Shown here: positions 17,459-26,245 of the stretch, piece by piece
Numbering within the stretch: the stretch's first letter is position 1
Layout: each line of letters opens with the position of its first letter
Assembly: GCA_934230325.1 (NCBI GenBank)
Contig: CAKQEP010000001.1
Span: 1-64,000 of the forward strand
Direction: 5' to 3'
Source: an uncultured Clostridia bacterium
GTDB taxonomy: Bacteria > Bacillota > Clostridia > Christensenellales > CAG-314
Length of the DNA stretch: 64,000 nt
Program-made: the position numbers and the translations under genes
Notes under the pieces: model-generated
What the model saw: the letters and a program-made list of their open reading frames with translations, nothing else
What the model was told of the DNA's origin: nothing
Databases searched by the model: none

Positions 17459-18730
17459 ATGGAAAAAATCAAACGTTATAAAAACGGACTCAAACTTATA
17501 GTAAAAAAATCAAGCGGTCTTTTGAGCGTTGCTTGCGGCGTATTTGTCGGAGTAGGCAGTAGCAAAGAAGACGAAAAAACCAACGGATATTCTCACATCA
17601 TAGAGCACATGGTGTTTAAAGGTACAAAAACTCGCTCCGCCAAACAGATAAGCGAAGAAATGGACGAGCTGGGCGGCAATCTCAACGCTTTCACCGGCAA
17701 GGAAACGACTTGCTTTTATACTAAAGTCGTACCTGAAAATCTCGAAAAATCCGTCGATTTTTTAAGCGATCTTTATTTTAATGCGGTTTTTGATAAAAAC
17801 GACCTCGAAAAGGAAAAAACGGTAATTGCGGAAGAACTATTGATGGACGAAGATATGCCCGACGACGTGTGTCATGACCTTATCGCAAAAGCATTTTACG
17901 GCGATATTGCTTTAGGACAAAAAGTAATAGGCACAAAAGAAAATATTAAAAACGCAACGAGAGAGGAATTGCTCAACTTTATGCAAAAGCATTACGTTCC
18001 GTCAAACACATGCATATGCTTTGCGGGCAATATAGACTTTGAAGTTGCAGAAGCGCTTACCGACAAATATTTTGCAGACAATTTTAAACAAACCGATATC
18101 GTAGTACCCAAACTTGAAGTATTGCCTCTCAAAAAAAGTTTTTTGACGGCTTTTAAGGATTCCGAGCAATCTCACATATCAATAGCGTTCAACTCATGCG
18201 CCTTTGACGATGACGACGGATACCTTGTGCGTGCGATTTCTACCGCTTTTGGCGGCGGAATGTCCTCGCGACTTTTTCAAACGATACGTGAGCAAAACGG
18301 ATTGGCATATTCCGTTTTTTCCGGCATATCATCATATGTAAACAACGGTTATTTGGAATTGTATTTGGGGACAAGTCCCAAAAACATAAAAAAAGCCGTC
18401 GATTTGCTCCTTGATGAAGTATTAAAACTCAAAAAAGACGGCTTGACGCAAAAAGAATTACAACGCGCCAAAATTCAGGCTAAAACAAACTACGCCTTTT
18501 CTTTTGAAAGTTCGTTAAGTATGATGATAGCCTACGGTACGTATATGTTGTTGTTTGACAAATCGTTTGCCGCAGAAAAAAGGCTTAAAATTCTGGACGG
18601 CATCACAATAGACGACGTAAATAAAGTTATCCCCAAGTTTTTTGATTTTGACACTGCGGCTGCCGTCTACGTTGGCAGAAAGTGCGATGACGCGCAATAT
18701 CCGTCAATTTTTGTCGGATACAAAAATTAA
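17459..18730 (+). CDS. M16 family zinc metallopeptidase (MlpA/YmxG-like)
   Basis: A 423-residue peptidase of the insulysin/processing-peptidase family. The inverted zinc motif HxxEH is present as HIIEHMVFKG, with the downstream glutamate in EKEKTVIAEELLMDED. A second, non-catalytic M16 half follows. The start is the ATG at 17459, which follows AAAGGGA and the upstream stop; a longer frame from 17426 would overlap the preceding gene without a better signal. It corresponds to mlpA of Bacillus by context. Physiological substrates are unknown. Confidence 0.9.
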   Translation: MEKIKRYKNGLKLIVKKSSGLLSVACGVFVGVGSSKEDEKTNGYSHIIEHMVFKGTKTRSAKQISEEMDELGGNLNAFTGKETTCFYTKVVPENLEKSVDFLSDLYFNAVFDKNDLEKEKTVIAEELLMDEDMPDDVCHDLIAKAFYGDIALGQKVIGTKENIKNATREELLNFMQKHYVPSNTCICFAGNIDFEVAEALTDKYFADNFKQTDIVVPKLEVLPLKKSFLTAFKDSEQSHISIAFNSCAFDDDDGYLVRAISTAFGGGMSSRLFQTIREQNGLAYSVFSGISSYVNNGYLELYLGTSPKNIKKAVDLLLDEVLKLKKDGLTQKELQRAKIQAKTNYAFSFESSLSMMIAYGTYMLLFDKSFAAEKRLKILDGITIDDVNKVIPKFFDFDTAAAVYVGRKCDDAQYPSIFVGYKN

Positions 18731-18957
18731 AAAAATTTCGTTTTAAATTTGCTTTTGTGCCGTCAATAATGTATAATATTTATAGTCGGATATATCGTCT
18801 TGATCTGTCGTAAGACGCGTTTTGCCGTTATTGCTTTTTTTTGACGGTTTAAAAGTCTTTGTTTTTTTTAAAAACACAGCGATTTTGGCTCGTTTTGCTT
18901 AAACCGCATGACGACGCAAGGTCAAGTCGACGATAAAATTTGTATCGGAGGACTATT
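18731..18957 (+). promoter_or_regulatory. ftsK promoter and long 5' leader
   Basis: The 227 bases before ftsK contain TTGCTT (18749-18754), 17 bases and TATAAT (18772-18777), a good SigA-type promoter. The ~175-base leader holds a CGTCTT/AAGACG hairpin (18796-18817) followed by two long T-runs. This could be an attenuator, but pairing strength is modest. GGAGGA at 18947-18952 is the ftsK ribosome binding site. Confidence 0.6.
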
Positions 18958-21924
18958 GTGTTGGTTACTAACAATAATCAAAACGAACAACAAGATATGA
19001 CAAAACCCGCAAGCAAAACCGCAAAAATAGTCGGATTTTGTCTTGTTGCAATTTTTACTTTTTTACTTATAAGCGCATTATTCGGTGTTGTTAAACCCGT
19101 TTCACGCTTTTTGTACGGCGCTTTTGGAATTTCTGCCGTTGCGATACTCGTTGCGGGATTGTTGACGGGTATATTTTTGATTTGCGGCAAAAAAATCACA
19201 ATAAAAGCAGGCTATATTATTGACTTTATATTTTTGTATTTTTGCGCGGTATTGCTTGTGCATGCAATTACTTCCGCGTCTATGATAAAGGAAAGCGCCG
19301 ATTTTAGCGATTATATAAGCAAATGTTTCTACTATACGGAAAAAGATTTTTCCGCAATAACTTTCGGCGGCGTTTTGTGCGGCGTAGTCGTTTATCCGCT
19401 CTACACGTTTTTGACGGCGTGGGGGACTTATCTCGTTTTGGTAATCGGTTTATTAGTGACGTTGTATTTTGCCACGCAATTTTTTGTCAAATACAATTCG
19501 GGCGAATCTGTAAAATCGTTTTTTAAAACTAAAAAACCGACGGCAAAACAACGTTTGAAAGAAGAAAAAGTTACTTTGAAAGAAGAACCGCAAACCGACG
19601 AGTCTATTGATACGTCGGAAACGGCGCAACCGACGGTTGTTTCTCCCGAAGAATCCAAAAAACAAAGCGCAATCGACGAGTTGTACGGCTCTAAAATCAA
19701 CAACGTTTATCACGACAGCACACAGGACAAGCCGCAAGAAATCAATTCTTCCGGCAACTATACTACCGTGCCTGCAGATACTCTTATAAATGAACTCAAC
19801 AAGCCGCTCACGCCGGAAGAAATTGAAAAACAGCGCAGAAACGAGCGACTTATACAAGATTTTTACAATCTCAAAGCAAATTCTTTTGGCGGAGTAAATA
19901 CCAGCCCGATAGTCAATGCGGACGAAGCGAGCGCAAAGATAAGAGATGGCAGTTATAAAAACGACGAGGAACAAAAATTTGTCGTTGACGTGACTTCTCC
20001 CGCTCAAAACAAAAGCGAAAGGGATTCGGACGATTATTTAAACACCGTTTCCGATGGCGAGGAAATTATAATGGAAGTAGAGCCGGTTTCTGACGACGGA
20101 TATTCTTCCCACAATTACCGCGATGACAAAAAGTCGGATGACTTCTTATACGAAATCGACGACAAAAACTCTATGCCGACCGCGCAACACAACGCTACTA
20201 CGCAGGATACGGAACAAAAAGAGGAGGAAATTTATTCCTCGCATGATTTTTTACAAACAGAGAAATCAACCGTAGAATCGGACGATTTTGAAATCATCCG
20301 AGAGGTAGAGCCGATTGACACGGTTGTGGAAGACGACTCAAGGGAAATAGAAATCGAAGAAGAACCCGTAGGAGAAGATTTGCGGACATTACAGCAAAAA
20401 TTCGGCATAAAAACCAAAGAGGAATTAGACGAAGCAAAAAAAGAGGCGGAAGACGAACTCATTATTTATTCTCCTTACGTTGCTCCAAGTACAAACTTGC
20501 TCGATTCGAGTCCTATGGTGCTTTCGAGTTCTCCTGAAGAAATCGAGCGAAACAAAAATATTATCGATACTGCGTTGCAAGAGTTTAAAATCGACGCAAA
20601 AGTCGCTCACGTAGTGACGGGACCGACCGTGACGCGTTATGAAATAGCGTTGGGTATGGGCGTATCGGTTAAAAAAATGCAGCCTTACGCAGACGACCTT
20701 GCCATGCGGCTTGCGGCAGAAAAAGTTAGGTTGGAGTTGCCCATACCGGGTAAGGATTTGGCGGGCATAGAAGTACCAAACAAAAAATCTTCCAAAGTAC
20801 CGGCAAAACTTCTTATCGACAGCGCAGAGTTTAAAAATGCGGACGGAGAACTTAACTTTTGCGTCGGTATAGATATAAATACAGAAAAAATAATAGTTGA
20901 CCTTGCAAAAATGCCGCATATGTTGGTTGCAGGTACTACCGGTAGCGGTAAATCCGTTGCGCTCAATATGATGCTTGCAAGTTTTATTGCAAAATATTCT
21001 CCGGAACAAGTAAGATTGATTCTTGTTGACCCCAAACTCGTCGAATTTACTTTGTACGAAGGATTGCCACATCTTCTTATCAACGAAGTGTTAAGCGATA
21101 TTGATAAGGTAATAAAGGCGTTTAAGTGGGCGGTGGACGAAATGGAGCGCAGACTTAAACTTATGCGCAACATCGGCGTAAGAGATATTGCTTCTTACAA
21201 CAAAAACGTCGATCCGCGCAAAGTTCAACGTTTGCCGCGTATCGTTATCGTGGTGGACGAACTCGCTGACCTTATGACGGTTGCAAAAAACGAGTTAGAG
21301 CCGTATATAAACCGCCTTGCCGCAAAATCGAGAGCAGCGGGTATACATCTCGTGCTTGCTACGCAACGTCCTACCGTTCAAGTAATAAACGGCAATATCA
21401 AAAACAACTTTCCTTGGAGAATGGCGCTCAAAGTTGCTTCGCAAGTTGACTCAAAGACCATCCTTGATATGGCGGGAGCGGAAAAACTTATCGGGCGCGG
21501 CGATATGCTGTTTAAAACCGACATAGCGCCCGACCCCGTAAGATTGCAAGGCGCATATATCGACACCGAAGAAGTCAAAGCGATGGTGGACTTTGTAAAA
21601 GCGCACAATGACAGTCATTTTTCGCAATCGGCAGAAAAACAAATTGCAAAAAAACAAGATACGACTGCGTCGCTTGGCGATTTGGCTGACGCAGAAGAAA
21701 AACTCGACGAATTGTTTTATCCCGCATTAAAGTTTTGTATACAAAACAAATCGGCGTCAATCAGTATGATTCAACGCAGATTTAAAATGGGATACGCTCG
21801 CGCAGGCAAAATAATATGCGATATGGAGATTAAGGGATTCGTCACGCCGCAAGACGGCGCAAAACCGCGAGAAGTGCTGATTACTATGGAAGAATTTAAT
21901 ACTCTGTTTGGAGAAGGCGAATGA
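18958..21924 (+). CDS. ftsK: FtsK/SpoIIIE-type DNA translocase
   Basis: A ~988-residue hexameric motor that pumps chromosomal DNA through septa during division or sporulation. Four membrane segments lie in the first ~165 residues. An acidic, low-complexity linker runs to about residue 490. The motor domain has Walker A (GTTGSGKS), Walker B (IVVDELADL) and the ATQRPT motif, and a C-terminal gamma winged helix (SISMIQRRFKMGYARAG) reads DNA polarity signals. Start: GTG at 18958 (or TTG at 18961), because GGAGGA ends at 18952. An in-frame TTG at 18940 is excluded since the ribosome binding site would lie inside the gene. It overlaps rimO by 4 bases. Confidence 0.95.
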   Translation: MLVTNNNQNEQQDMTKPASKTAKIVGFCLVAIFTFLLISALFGVVKPVSRFLYGAFGISAVAILVAGLLTGIFLICGKKITIKAGYIIDFIFLYFCAVLLVHAITSASMIKESADFSDYISKCFYYTEKDFSAITFGGVLCGVVVYPLYTFLTAWGTYLVLVIGLLVTLYFATQFFVKYNSGESVKSFFKTKKPTAKQRLKEEKVTLKEEPQTDESIDTSETAQPTVVSPEESKKQSAIDELYGSKINNVYHDSTQDKPQEINSSGNYTTVPADTLINELNKPLTPEEIEKQRRNERLIQDFYNLKANSFGGVNTSPIVNADEASAKIRDGSYKNDEEQKFVVDVTSPAQNKSERDSDDYLNTVSDGEEIIMEVEPVSDDGYSSHNYRDDKKSDDFLYEIDDKNSMPTAQHNATTQDTEQKEEEIYSSHDFLQTEKSTVESDDFEIIREVEPIDTVVEDDSREIEIEEEPVGEDLRTLQQKFGIKTKEELDEAKKEAEDELIIYSPYVAPSTNLLDSSPMVLSSSPEEIERNKNIIDTALQEFKIDAKVAHVVTGPTVTRYEIALGMGVSVKKMQPYADDLAMRLAAEKVRLELPIPGKDLAGIEVPNKKSSKVPAKLLIDSAEFKNADGELNFCVGIDINTEKIIVDLAKMPHMLVAGTTGSGKSVALNMMLASFIAKYSPEQVRLILVDPKLVEFTLYEGLPHLLINEVLSDIDKVIKAFKWAVDEMERRLKLMRNIGVRDIASYNKNVDPRKVQRLPRIVIVVDELADLMTVAKNELEPYINRLAAKSRAAGIHLVLATQRPTVQVINGNIKNNFPWRMALKVASQVDSKTILDMAGAEKLIGRGDMLFKTDIAPDPVRLQGAYIDTEEVKAMVDFVKAHNDSHFSQSAEKQIAKKQDTTASLGDLADAEEKLDELFYPALKFCIQNKSASISMIQRRFKMGYARAGKIICDMEIKGFVTPQDGAKPREVLITMEEFNTLFGEGE

Positions 21925-23264
21925 AAAAAATCGGTTTGATTTCTTTAGGGTGCGACAAAAACCGCGTTGACAGCGAAATATTGCTGGGCAACGCCGTATG
22001 CAACAAATTTAAAGTCGTAAACAACCCGATGGATGCAGACGTGTTAATTATAAATACTTGCGCATTCATCGAGTCTGCGCGACAGGAAGCAATCGAAGCA
22101 ATTTTTGATATGGTAAATGTCAAAAACGCGACGGGGTCAAAAATAATAGTGACGGGTTGTTTGGCACAAAGGTATCCGCAACAGCTATTTGAAGAAATTC
22201 CCGAAATCGACGCGGTAGTAGGAGCAAGTTTTTACTCTGATTTTGCTACTATGTGTGACAAAGTATTATCGGGAGAACGTTTTGTAGAAGTAAACGGGCA
22301 ACTCAGAGGCGTTGAACACGGCTCACGCCTACTGACAACTCCGTCTGACTATGCTTATTTGCGTATTGCCGACGGTTGCGACAACTTTTGTACTTATTGT
22401 TCCATTCCTTTCATTAGAGGTCGGTATCGTTCTCGTGCAAAGGAGGAACTTAAAAAAGAAGCGGTTTCGCTCGTTGAAAACGGCGTCAAAGAGATAATTC
22501 TCGTTGCGCAAGACGTAACAAATTATGGCGTTGATATTTATGGCAAATCGGAAATAGTAGATTTGATTAGGATTTTGTCCCAAATCGACGCATTGCAAAG
22601 CATCAGACTTTTGTATTGTTATCCCGAAAGAATTACCGACCAGCTTATTGCGGAGATTGCAAACAACCCAAAAGTTGTCAAGTACATAGATATGCCGCTT
22701 CAACACGTTGACGACGACGTTTTAAAGCGTATGAACAGAAAATCGACATACAATCAAATAGTCGACGTGATACAAAAATTGCGTAACAACGTCAAAAATA
22801 TAGCGTTGAGAACCACTTTTATATGCGGTTTTCCCGCCGAAACGCAACAAGCGCACGACAAAGTTAAAGAATTTTTAAAAACTTACAAGTTTACCAACGT
22901 TGGTTTTTTTGCTTATTCTAAAGAAGAAGGGACAGCCGCATTCTCGATGCATCAACAAATAGATGACGCTAAAAAAGCCGAATGGGTACAAGACCTTGCA
23001 GAAACGCAAAACAAAATTTCGAGAGAGTTTAATCAAAAACTGCTCGGACAGCCGCTCAACGTCATTATCGACGGTTTTTTGGGCGTACAGGACGACGGCA
23101 AAAATCTGTATGAGTCAAGAGCATATTTTATGGCGCCGCAAATTGACGGCAAAGTTTATCTGACTACGACAAAAAATCTCAAAGTCGGACAAAACGTCGA
23201 CGTATTAGTGACTGATTACAACGATTATGATTTGATGGGGGTGTTAAGCGATGAATCTGCCTAA
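21921..23264 (+). CDS. rimO: Ribosomal protein S12 methylthiotransferase RimO
   Basis: A 447-residue radical SAM methylthiotransferase that modifies an aspartate of ribosomal protein S12. The UPF0004 domain has C11, C47 and C80 for the auxiliary cluster. The radical SAM motif is C153, C157, C160 (CDNFCTYC), followed by the family sequence SIPFIRGRYRSR. A C-terminal TRAM domain ends the protein. SLGCDKNRVDSE is characteristic of RimO and separates it from MiaB, which also occurs in this window. The start overlaps the ftsK stop (ATGA). Confidence 0.95.
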   Translation: MKKIGLISLGCDKNRVDSEILLGNAVCNKFKVVNNPMDADVLIINTCAFIESARQEAIEAIFDMVNVKNATGSKIIVTGCLAQRYPQQLFEEIPEIDAVVGASFYSDFATMCDKVLSGERFVEVNGQLRGVEHGSRLLTTPSDYAYLRIADGCDNFCTYCSIPFIRGRYRSRAKEELKKEAVSLVENGVKEIILVAQDVTNYGVDIYGKSEIVDLIRILSQIDALQSIRLLYCYPERITDQLIAEIANNPKVVKYIDMPLQHVDDDVLKRMNRKSTYNQIVDVIQKLRNNVKNIALRTTFICGFPAETQQAHDKVKEFLKTYKFTNVGFFAYSKEEGTAAFSMHQQIDDAKKAEWVQDLAETQNKISREFNQKLLGQPLNVIIDGFLGVQDDGKNLYESRAYFMAPQIDGKVYLTTTKNLKVGQNVDVLVTDYNDYDLMGVLSDESA

Positions 23265-23841
23265 CAGATTATCACTGTTAAGAATAATTCTTGTGCCTGT
23301 CATGGCGATACTGTTTTTGCTAAAATACAATTGGTCGGTCATTACGGCAGTGTGCGTGTTTGTTATTGCGTGCTTTACGGATTTTTTGGACGGTCACATA
23401 GCAAGAAAATACAATATGGTGACCGATCTCGGCAAATTACTCGATCCTATTGCAGACAAAATGCTCGTGTGTTTTGGGCTTTTTCTCGTAGTTGAAGCAA
23501 ATTGCTTTAATTACGGCGTTATTCCGCAAGGAGTGGCGAGTTTTTGCGCCGCAATCATTATTTGCCGCGAGTTGCTTATCAGCGTCGTAAGGCAAATAGG
23601 AGCGTCAAAAGGCATAATAATTCATGCCAACGTATACGGAAAAATTAAAACAATGGTTCAATACGTTGCGATACCCGCAATGATGTTGCTCGTTTTAAAC
23701 GACGCAATTACTTCGATAAGCGGGACGCTGTATGCGGTTTTGTACTGGTTTGCCTTCGGCGCTTTTGCCGTCGCAACGATTTTGACAATTTTGTCCGCTA
23801 TCGTCTACCTTGTGCAAAACAAATCGGTTTTTAAATCATGA
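23251..23841 (+). CDS. pgsA: CDP-diacylglycerol-glycerol-3-phosphate 3-phosphatidyltransferase
   Basis: A 196-residue integral membrane enzyme making phosphatidylglycerophosphate, the first committed step to phosphatidylglycerol. The CDP-alcohol phosphotransferase motif is complete (DG-x2-AR-x8-G-x3-D-x3-D, read as DFLDGHIARK ... DLGKLLDPIAD). Several membrane helices follow. It overlaps rimO by 14 bases, typical of the rimO-pgsA-cinA-recA order in Firmicutes. Confidence 0.93.
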   Translation: MNLPNRLSLLRIILVPVMAILFLLKYNWSVITAVCVFVIACFTDFLDGHIARKYNMVTDLGKLLDPIADKMLVCFGLFLVVEANCFNYGVIPQGVASFCAAIIICRELLISVVRQIGASKGIIIHANVYGKIKTMVQYVAIPAMMLLVLNDAITSISGTLYAVLYWFAFGAFAVATILTILSAIVYLVQNKSVFKS

Positions 23842-23842
23842 T

Positions 23843-25015
23843 ATGAACGACGCAGAAAAAAACAAGTTGATTTTAATAGTTGTCCAACCGCAATCGGATT
23901 TAAGACAAATTAGGCACGCGCTTTTTTCAAAAGGTGTTGATTTTGTTGTATATTGTTGCGAAAGGGACGGTTTGACAGACTTGCTTGGCGAAGTTAAACA
24001 AAACAACGTTGTGATTTTTGACGCCGATACTTCGGACGCAAAAGCCGCAATAAAATCGGTTTACGGTTTGCCGTCGGTAATAAATGCTTCCGCAAAGGCA
24101 AAAGCAGACAACTATTTCTCAAATAGTAGTTGCGAAATTCAATATAATTTTGACGATTACACTTTGCCGCAAGGGTTTGCGACCTTAAAAAATTGTCAAG
24201 ATTACAAATCTTTTTACGGTAAAACAGAAACGGGTTTTGTCGCTTGTTTACAAAACAGAAAAACCGATATCGAATCATTTTTTAAAGTTGCCGTAGAGTG
24301 CGGCATCGTCAAAGAGCCGCAAAAATCTTTTTGCTTTAAAATATTCGGTCTGTCTGCGGCTGCGGCAAAGGAAAAAATACAACGTTTTGCAACTAAAGAA
24401 AGCAAAGTTTACGTTTGCGACGACGGGTATGGCGATATTGCGTTATTTGTTCTTTTTGACGAAGCAAGCGACGTTGCCGTTGACAACGTGCTAAAAAGCG
24501 TGTATTCTTTATTTGCGGACAATTTATACGCCGATTTCGATGCTACTTTGCAGGAAGTATTTGTGCATTTGGCAAAGTTGGGCGCTTTTAAAGCAACTTG
24601 CGCAGAATCTTTGACGGGCGGTATGATTGCGTCTATGATTGTCGACGTACCCGACGCGAGCAAAGTATTCGATTGTTCTTTTGTAACATACTCAAACGAC
24701 GCAAAGCATACTTTTATTGACGTTTCGCAACAAAATCTTGAAAAATACGGCGCTGTCAGTAGTCAAGTCGCGCAAGAAATGTCGCAAGGCGCTTTAAAAA
24801 AATCGCAAGCAGATATTGCGGTCGCTGTCACTGGGATAGCCGGTCCGAGCGGCGCGACGCTTAAAAAACCCGTCGGTTTGGTATATATAGCCGTTTCTAC
24901 GGCGGCGCACACGGAAGTAATTCGTCGTGTATTTAACGGCGATAGGACAAACGTAAGAAAACAAACGGCAAACACGGCATTATTTTTGTTGATAAAAAAC
25001 ATTAAAAAAATATAA
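23843..25015 (+). CDS. cinA: CinA-family protein with decayed N-terminal domain
   Basis: A 390-residue protein starting at the ATG 1 base after the pgsA stop. The C-terminal ~150 residues are a good PncC/CinA-C nicotinamide-mononucleotide deamidase domain (CAESLTGGMIAS, FVTYSNDAKH, VAVTGIAGPSG, KPVGLVYIA). The middle part (FKIFGLSAAAAKEKI) fits the CinA KH-like domain. The N-terminal MoCF/COG1058 domain should show a GTELL motif and a GGLGPTxDD motif; neither is visible, and this part is shorter than usual. The pyrophosphatase half therefore looks inactive while the deamidase half looks intact. It lies directly before recA, as usual. Confidence 0.85.
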   Translation: MNDAEKNKLILIVVQPQSDLRQIRHALFSKGVDFVVYCCERDGLTDLLGEVKQNNVVIFDADTSDAKAAIKSVYGLPSVINASAKAKADNYFSNSSCEIQYNFDDYTLPQGFATLKNCQDYKSFYGKTETGFVACLQNRKTDIESFFKVAVECGIVKEPQKSFCFKIFGLSAAAAKEKIQRFATKESKVYVCDDGYGDIALFVLFDEASDVAVDNVLKSVYSLFADNLYADFDATLQEVFVHLAKLGAFKATCAESLTGGMIASMIVDVPDASKVFDCSFVTYSNDAKHTFIDVSQQNLEKYGAVSSQVAQEMSQGALKKSQADIAVAVTGIAGPSGATLKKPVGLVYIAVSTAAHTEVIRRVFNGDRTNVRKQTANTALFLLIKNIKKI

Positions 25016-25033
25016 TATTTTCGGAGAAGTACT

Positions 25034-26050
25034 ATGGCAGACAAAGTCGATAAAAACAAAAATCTCGAACAAGCATTGTTACAGATAGAAAAAGCCTTTG
25101 GTAAAGGCGCAATTATGAAACTCGGGGAGGAGGCTTCCGCAAAAAATATCGAGGTCATTCCTACCGGTTGTCTTACCCTTGACCTTGCTTTAGGCGTCGG
25201 AGGACTTGCAAAAGGCAGAATTATAGAAATTTACGGGCCGGAATCGTCGGGAAAAACCACCGTATCTCTTCACGTCATATCGGAGGCTCAAAAAGCAGGC
25301 GGTACGGCGGCGTTTATTGATGCCGAACACGCTCTCGACCCCGTTTATGCCGCAAATCTCGGCGTAGATCTCGACAATCTGTACGTAAGTCAACCCGACA
25401 ACGGAGAACAGGCTCTCGATATTGCAAATTATCTCGTAGCGAGCGGCGGCGTCGACCTCGTAGTTGTCGACTCTGTTGCGGCGCTCACGCCAAAAGCGGA
25501 AATAGAAGGAGATATGGGCGATTCTCATATGGGACTTCAGGCGCGCCTTATGTCGCAGGCATTAAGAAAACTTGCGGGAATAGCAAACAAAACAGGGACG
25601 TGCATCATTTTCATAAATCAATTGAGAGAAAAAATAGGCGTTATGTTTGGCAATCCGGAAACGACGACGGGCGGCAAGGCGTTAAAATTTTATGCAAGCG
25701 TACGGCTTGACGTTCGCAAAACAGACCAAATTAAAGAAGGCGCAGACATCGTAGGCAACAGAACGAAAGTCAAAGTCGTTAAAAACAAACTTGCGCCTCC
25801 TTTCAAGACGGCGGAATTCGATATAATGTACGGCAAAGGAATAAGCCGCGCCGGCTGTATTTTTGACCTCGCGTTAGAAAATGAATTTATTTCTAAAAGC
25901 GGCACGTGGTTTAGTATTGACGGAGAAAAAATCGGGCAGGGGAAGGAAAACGCTAAAAAGCACATAGAAGCGAATCCCGAGTTGATGCAATCGTTAGAAC
26001 AGCGCATAAAAGAAAAAGTTAAAGAAAAAGCAGAGGAAAAAGCAAAATAA
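25034..26050 (+). CDS. recA: Recombinase RecA
   Basis: A 338-residue ATP-dependent strand-exchange protein and SOS co-protease. Walker A is GPESSGKTT at 68-76; MAW-type sequences (VVDSVAALTPKAEIEGDMGD) and the L2 loop region (GNPETTTGGKALKFYAS) are intact. The acidic C-terminal tail is replaced by a lysine/glutamate-rich end (KEKVKEKAEEKAK). GGAGAAGT precedes the ATG. I see no LexA-type box directly upstream, although the promoter may lie within cinA. Confidence 0.98.
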   Translation: MADKVDKNKNLEQALLQIEKAFGKGAIMKLGEEASAKNIEVIPTGCLTLDLALGVGGLAKGRIIEIYGPESSGKTTVSLHVISEAQKAGGTAAFIDAEHALDPVYAANLGVDLDNLYVSQPDNGEQALDIANYLVASGGVDLVVVDSVAALTPKAEIEGDMGDSHMGLQARLMSQALRKLAGIANKTGTCIIFINQLREKIGVMFGNPETTTGGKALKFYASVRLDVRKTDQIKEGADIVGNRTKVKVVKNKLAPPFKTAEFDIMYGKGISRAGCIFDLALENEFISKSGTWFSIDGEKIGQGKENAKKHIEANPELMQSLEQRIKEKVKEKAEEKAK

Positions 26051-26090
26051 AACGATTTAAAGCAAATTTTGCAATATAAAACAAAAATTT

Positions 26091-26126
26091 ATTCGTACCG
26101 ACTTAATGCGGTGCGAATATTTTTTT
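26091..26126 (+). terminator. Intrinsic terminator after recA
   Basis: A 10-bp stem (26091-26100 with 26109-26118, one T-G pair), an 8-base loop and an A-T7 tail. Confidence 0.85.
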
Positions 26127-26156
26127 GAATTTTGAAGGAAAATTTTCTAAACCCCC

Positions 26157-26185
26157 TTGACAATTTAGTTTTAAAGTTATATTAT
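26157..26185 (+). promoter_or_regulatory. SigA-type promoter of rny
   Basis: Consensus TTGACA (26157-26162), 17-base spacer, TATTAT (26180-26185). It lies inside the longest possible rny frame and so fixes the start downstream. Confidence 0.85.
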
Positions 26186-26245
26186 TTAATAGTTGTATAC
26201 AGGTGTACTGTTTACGCAATAATATTTTATCGGAGGAATTTAATT

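Noticed and set aside
18940..18960. Earlier TTG start for ftsK
   Set aside because: The GGAGGA ribosome binding site at 18947-18952 would lie inside the coding sequence.
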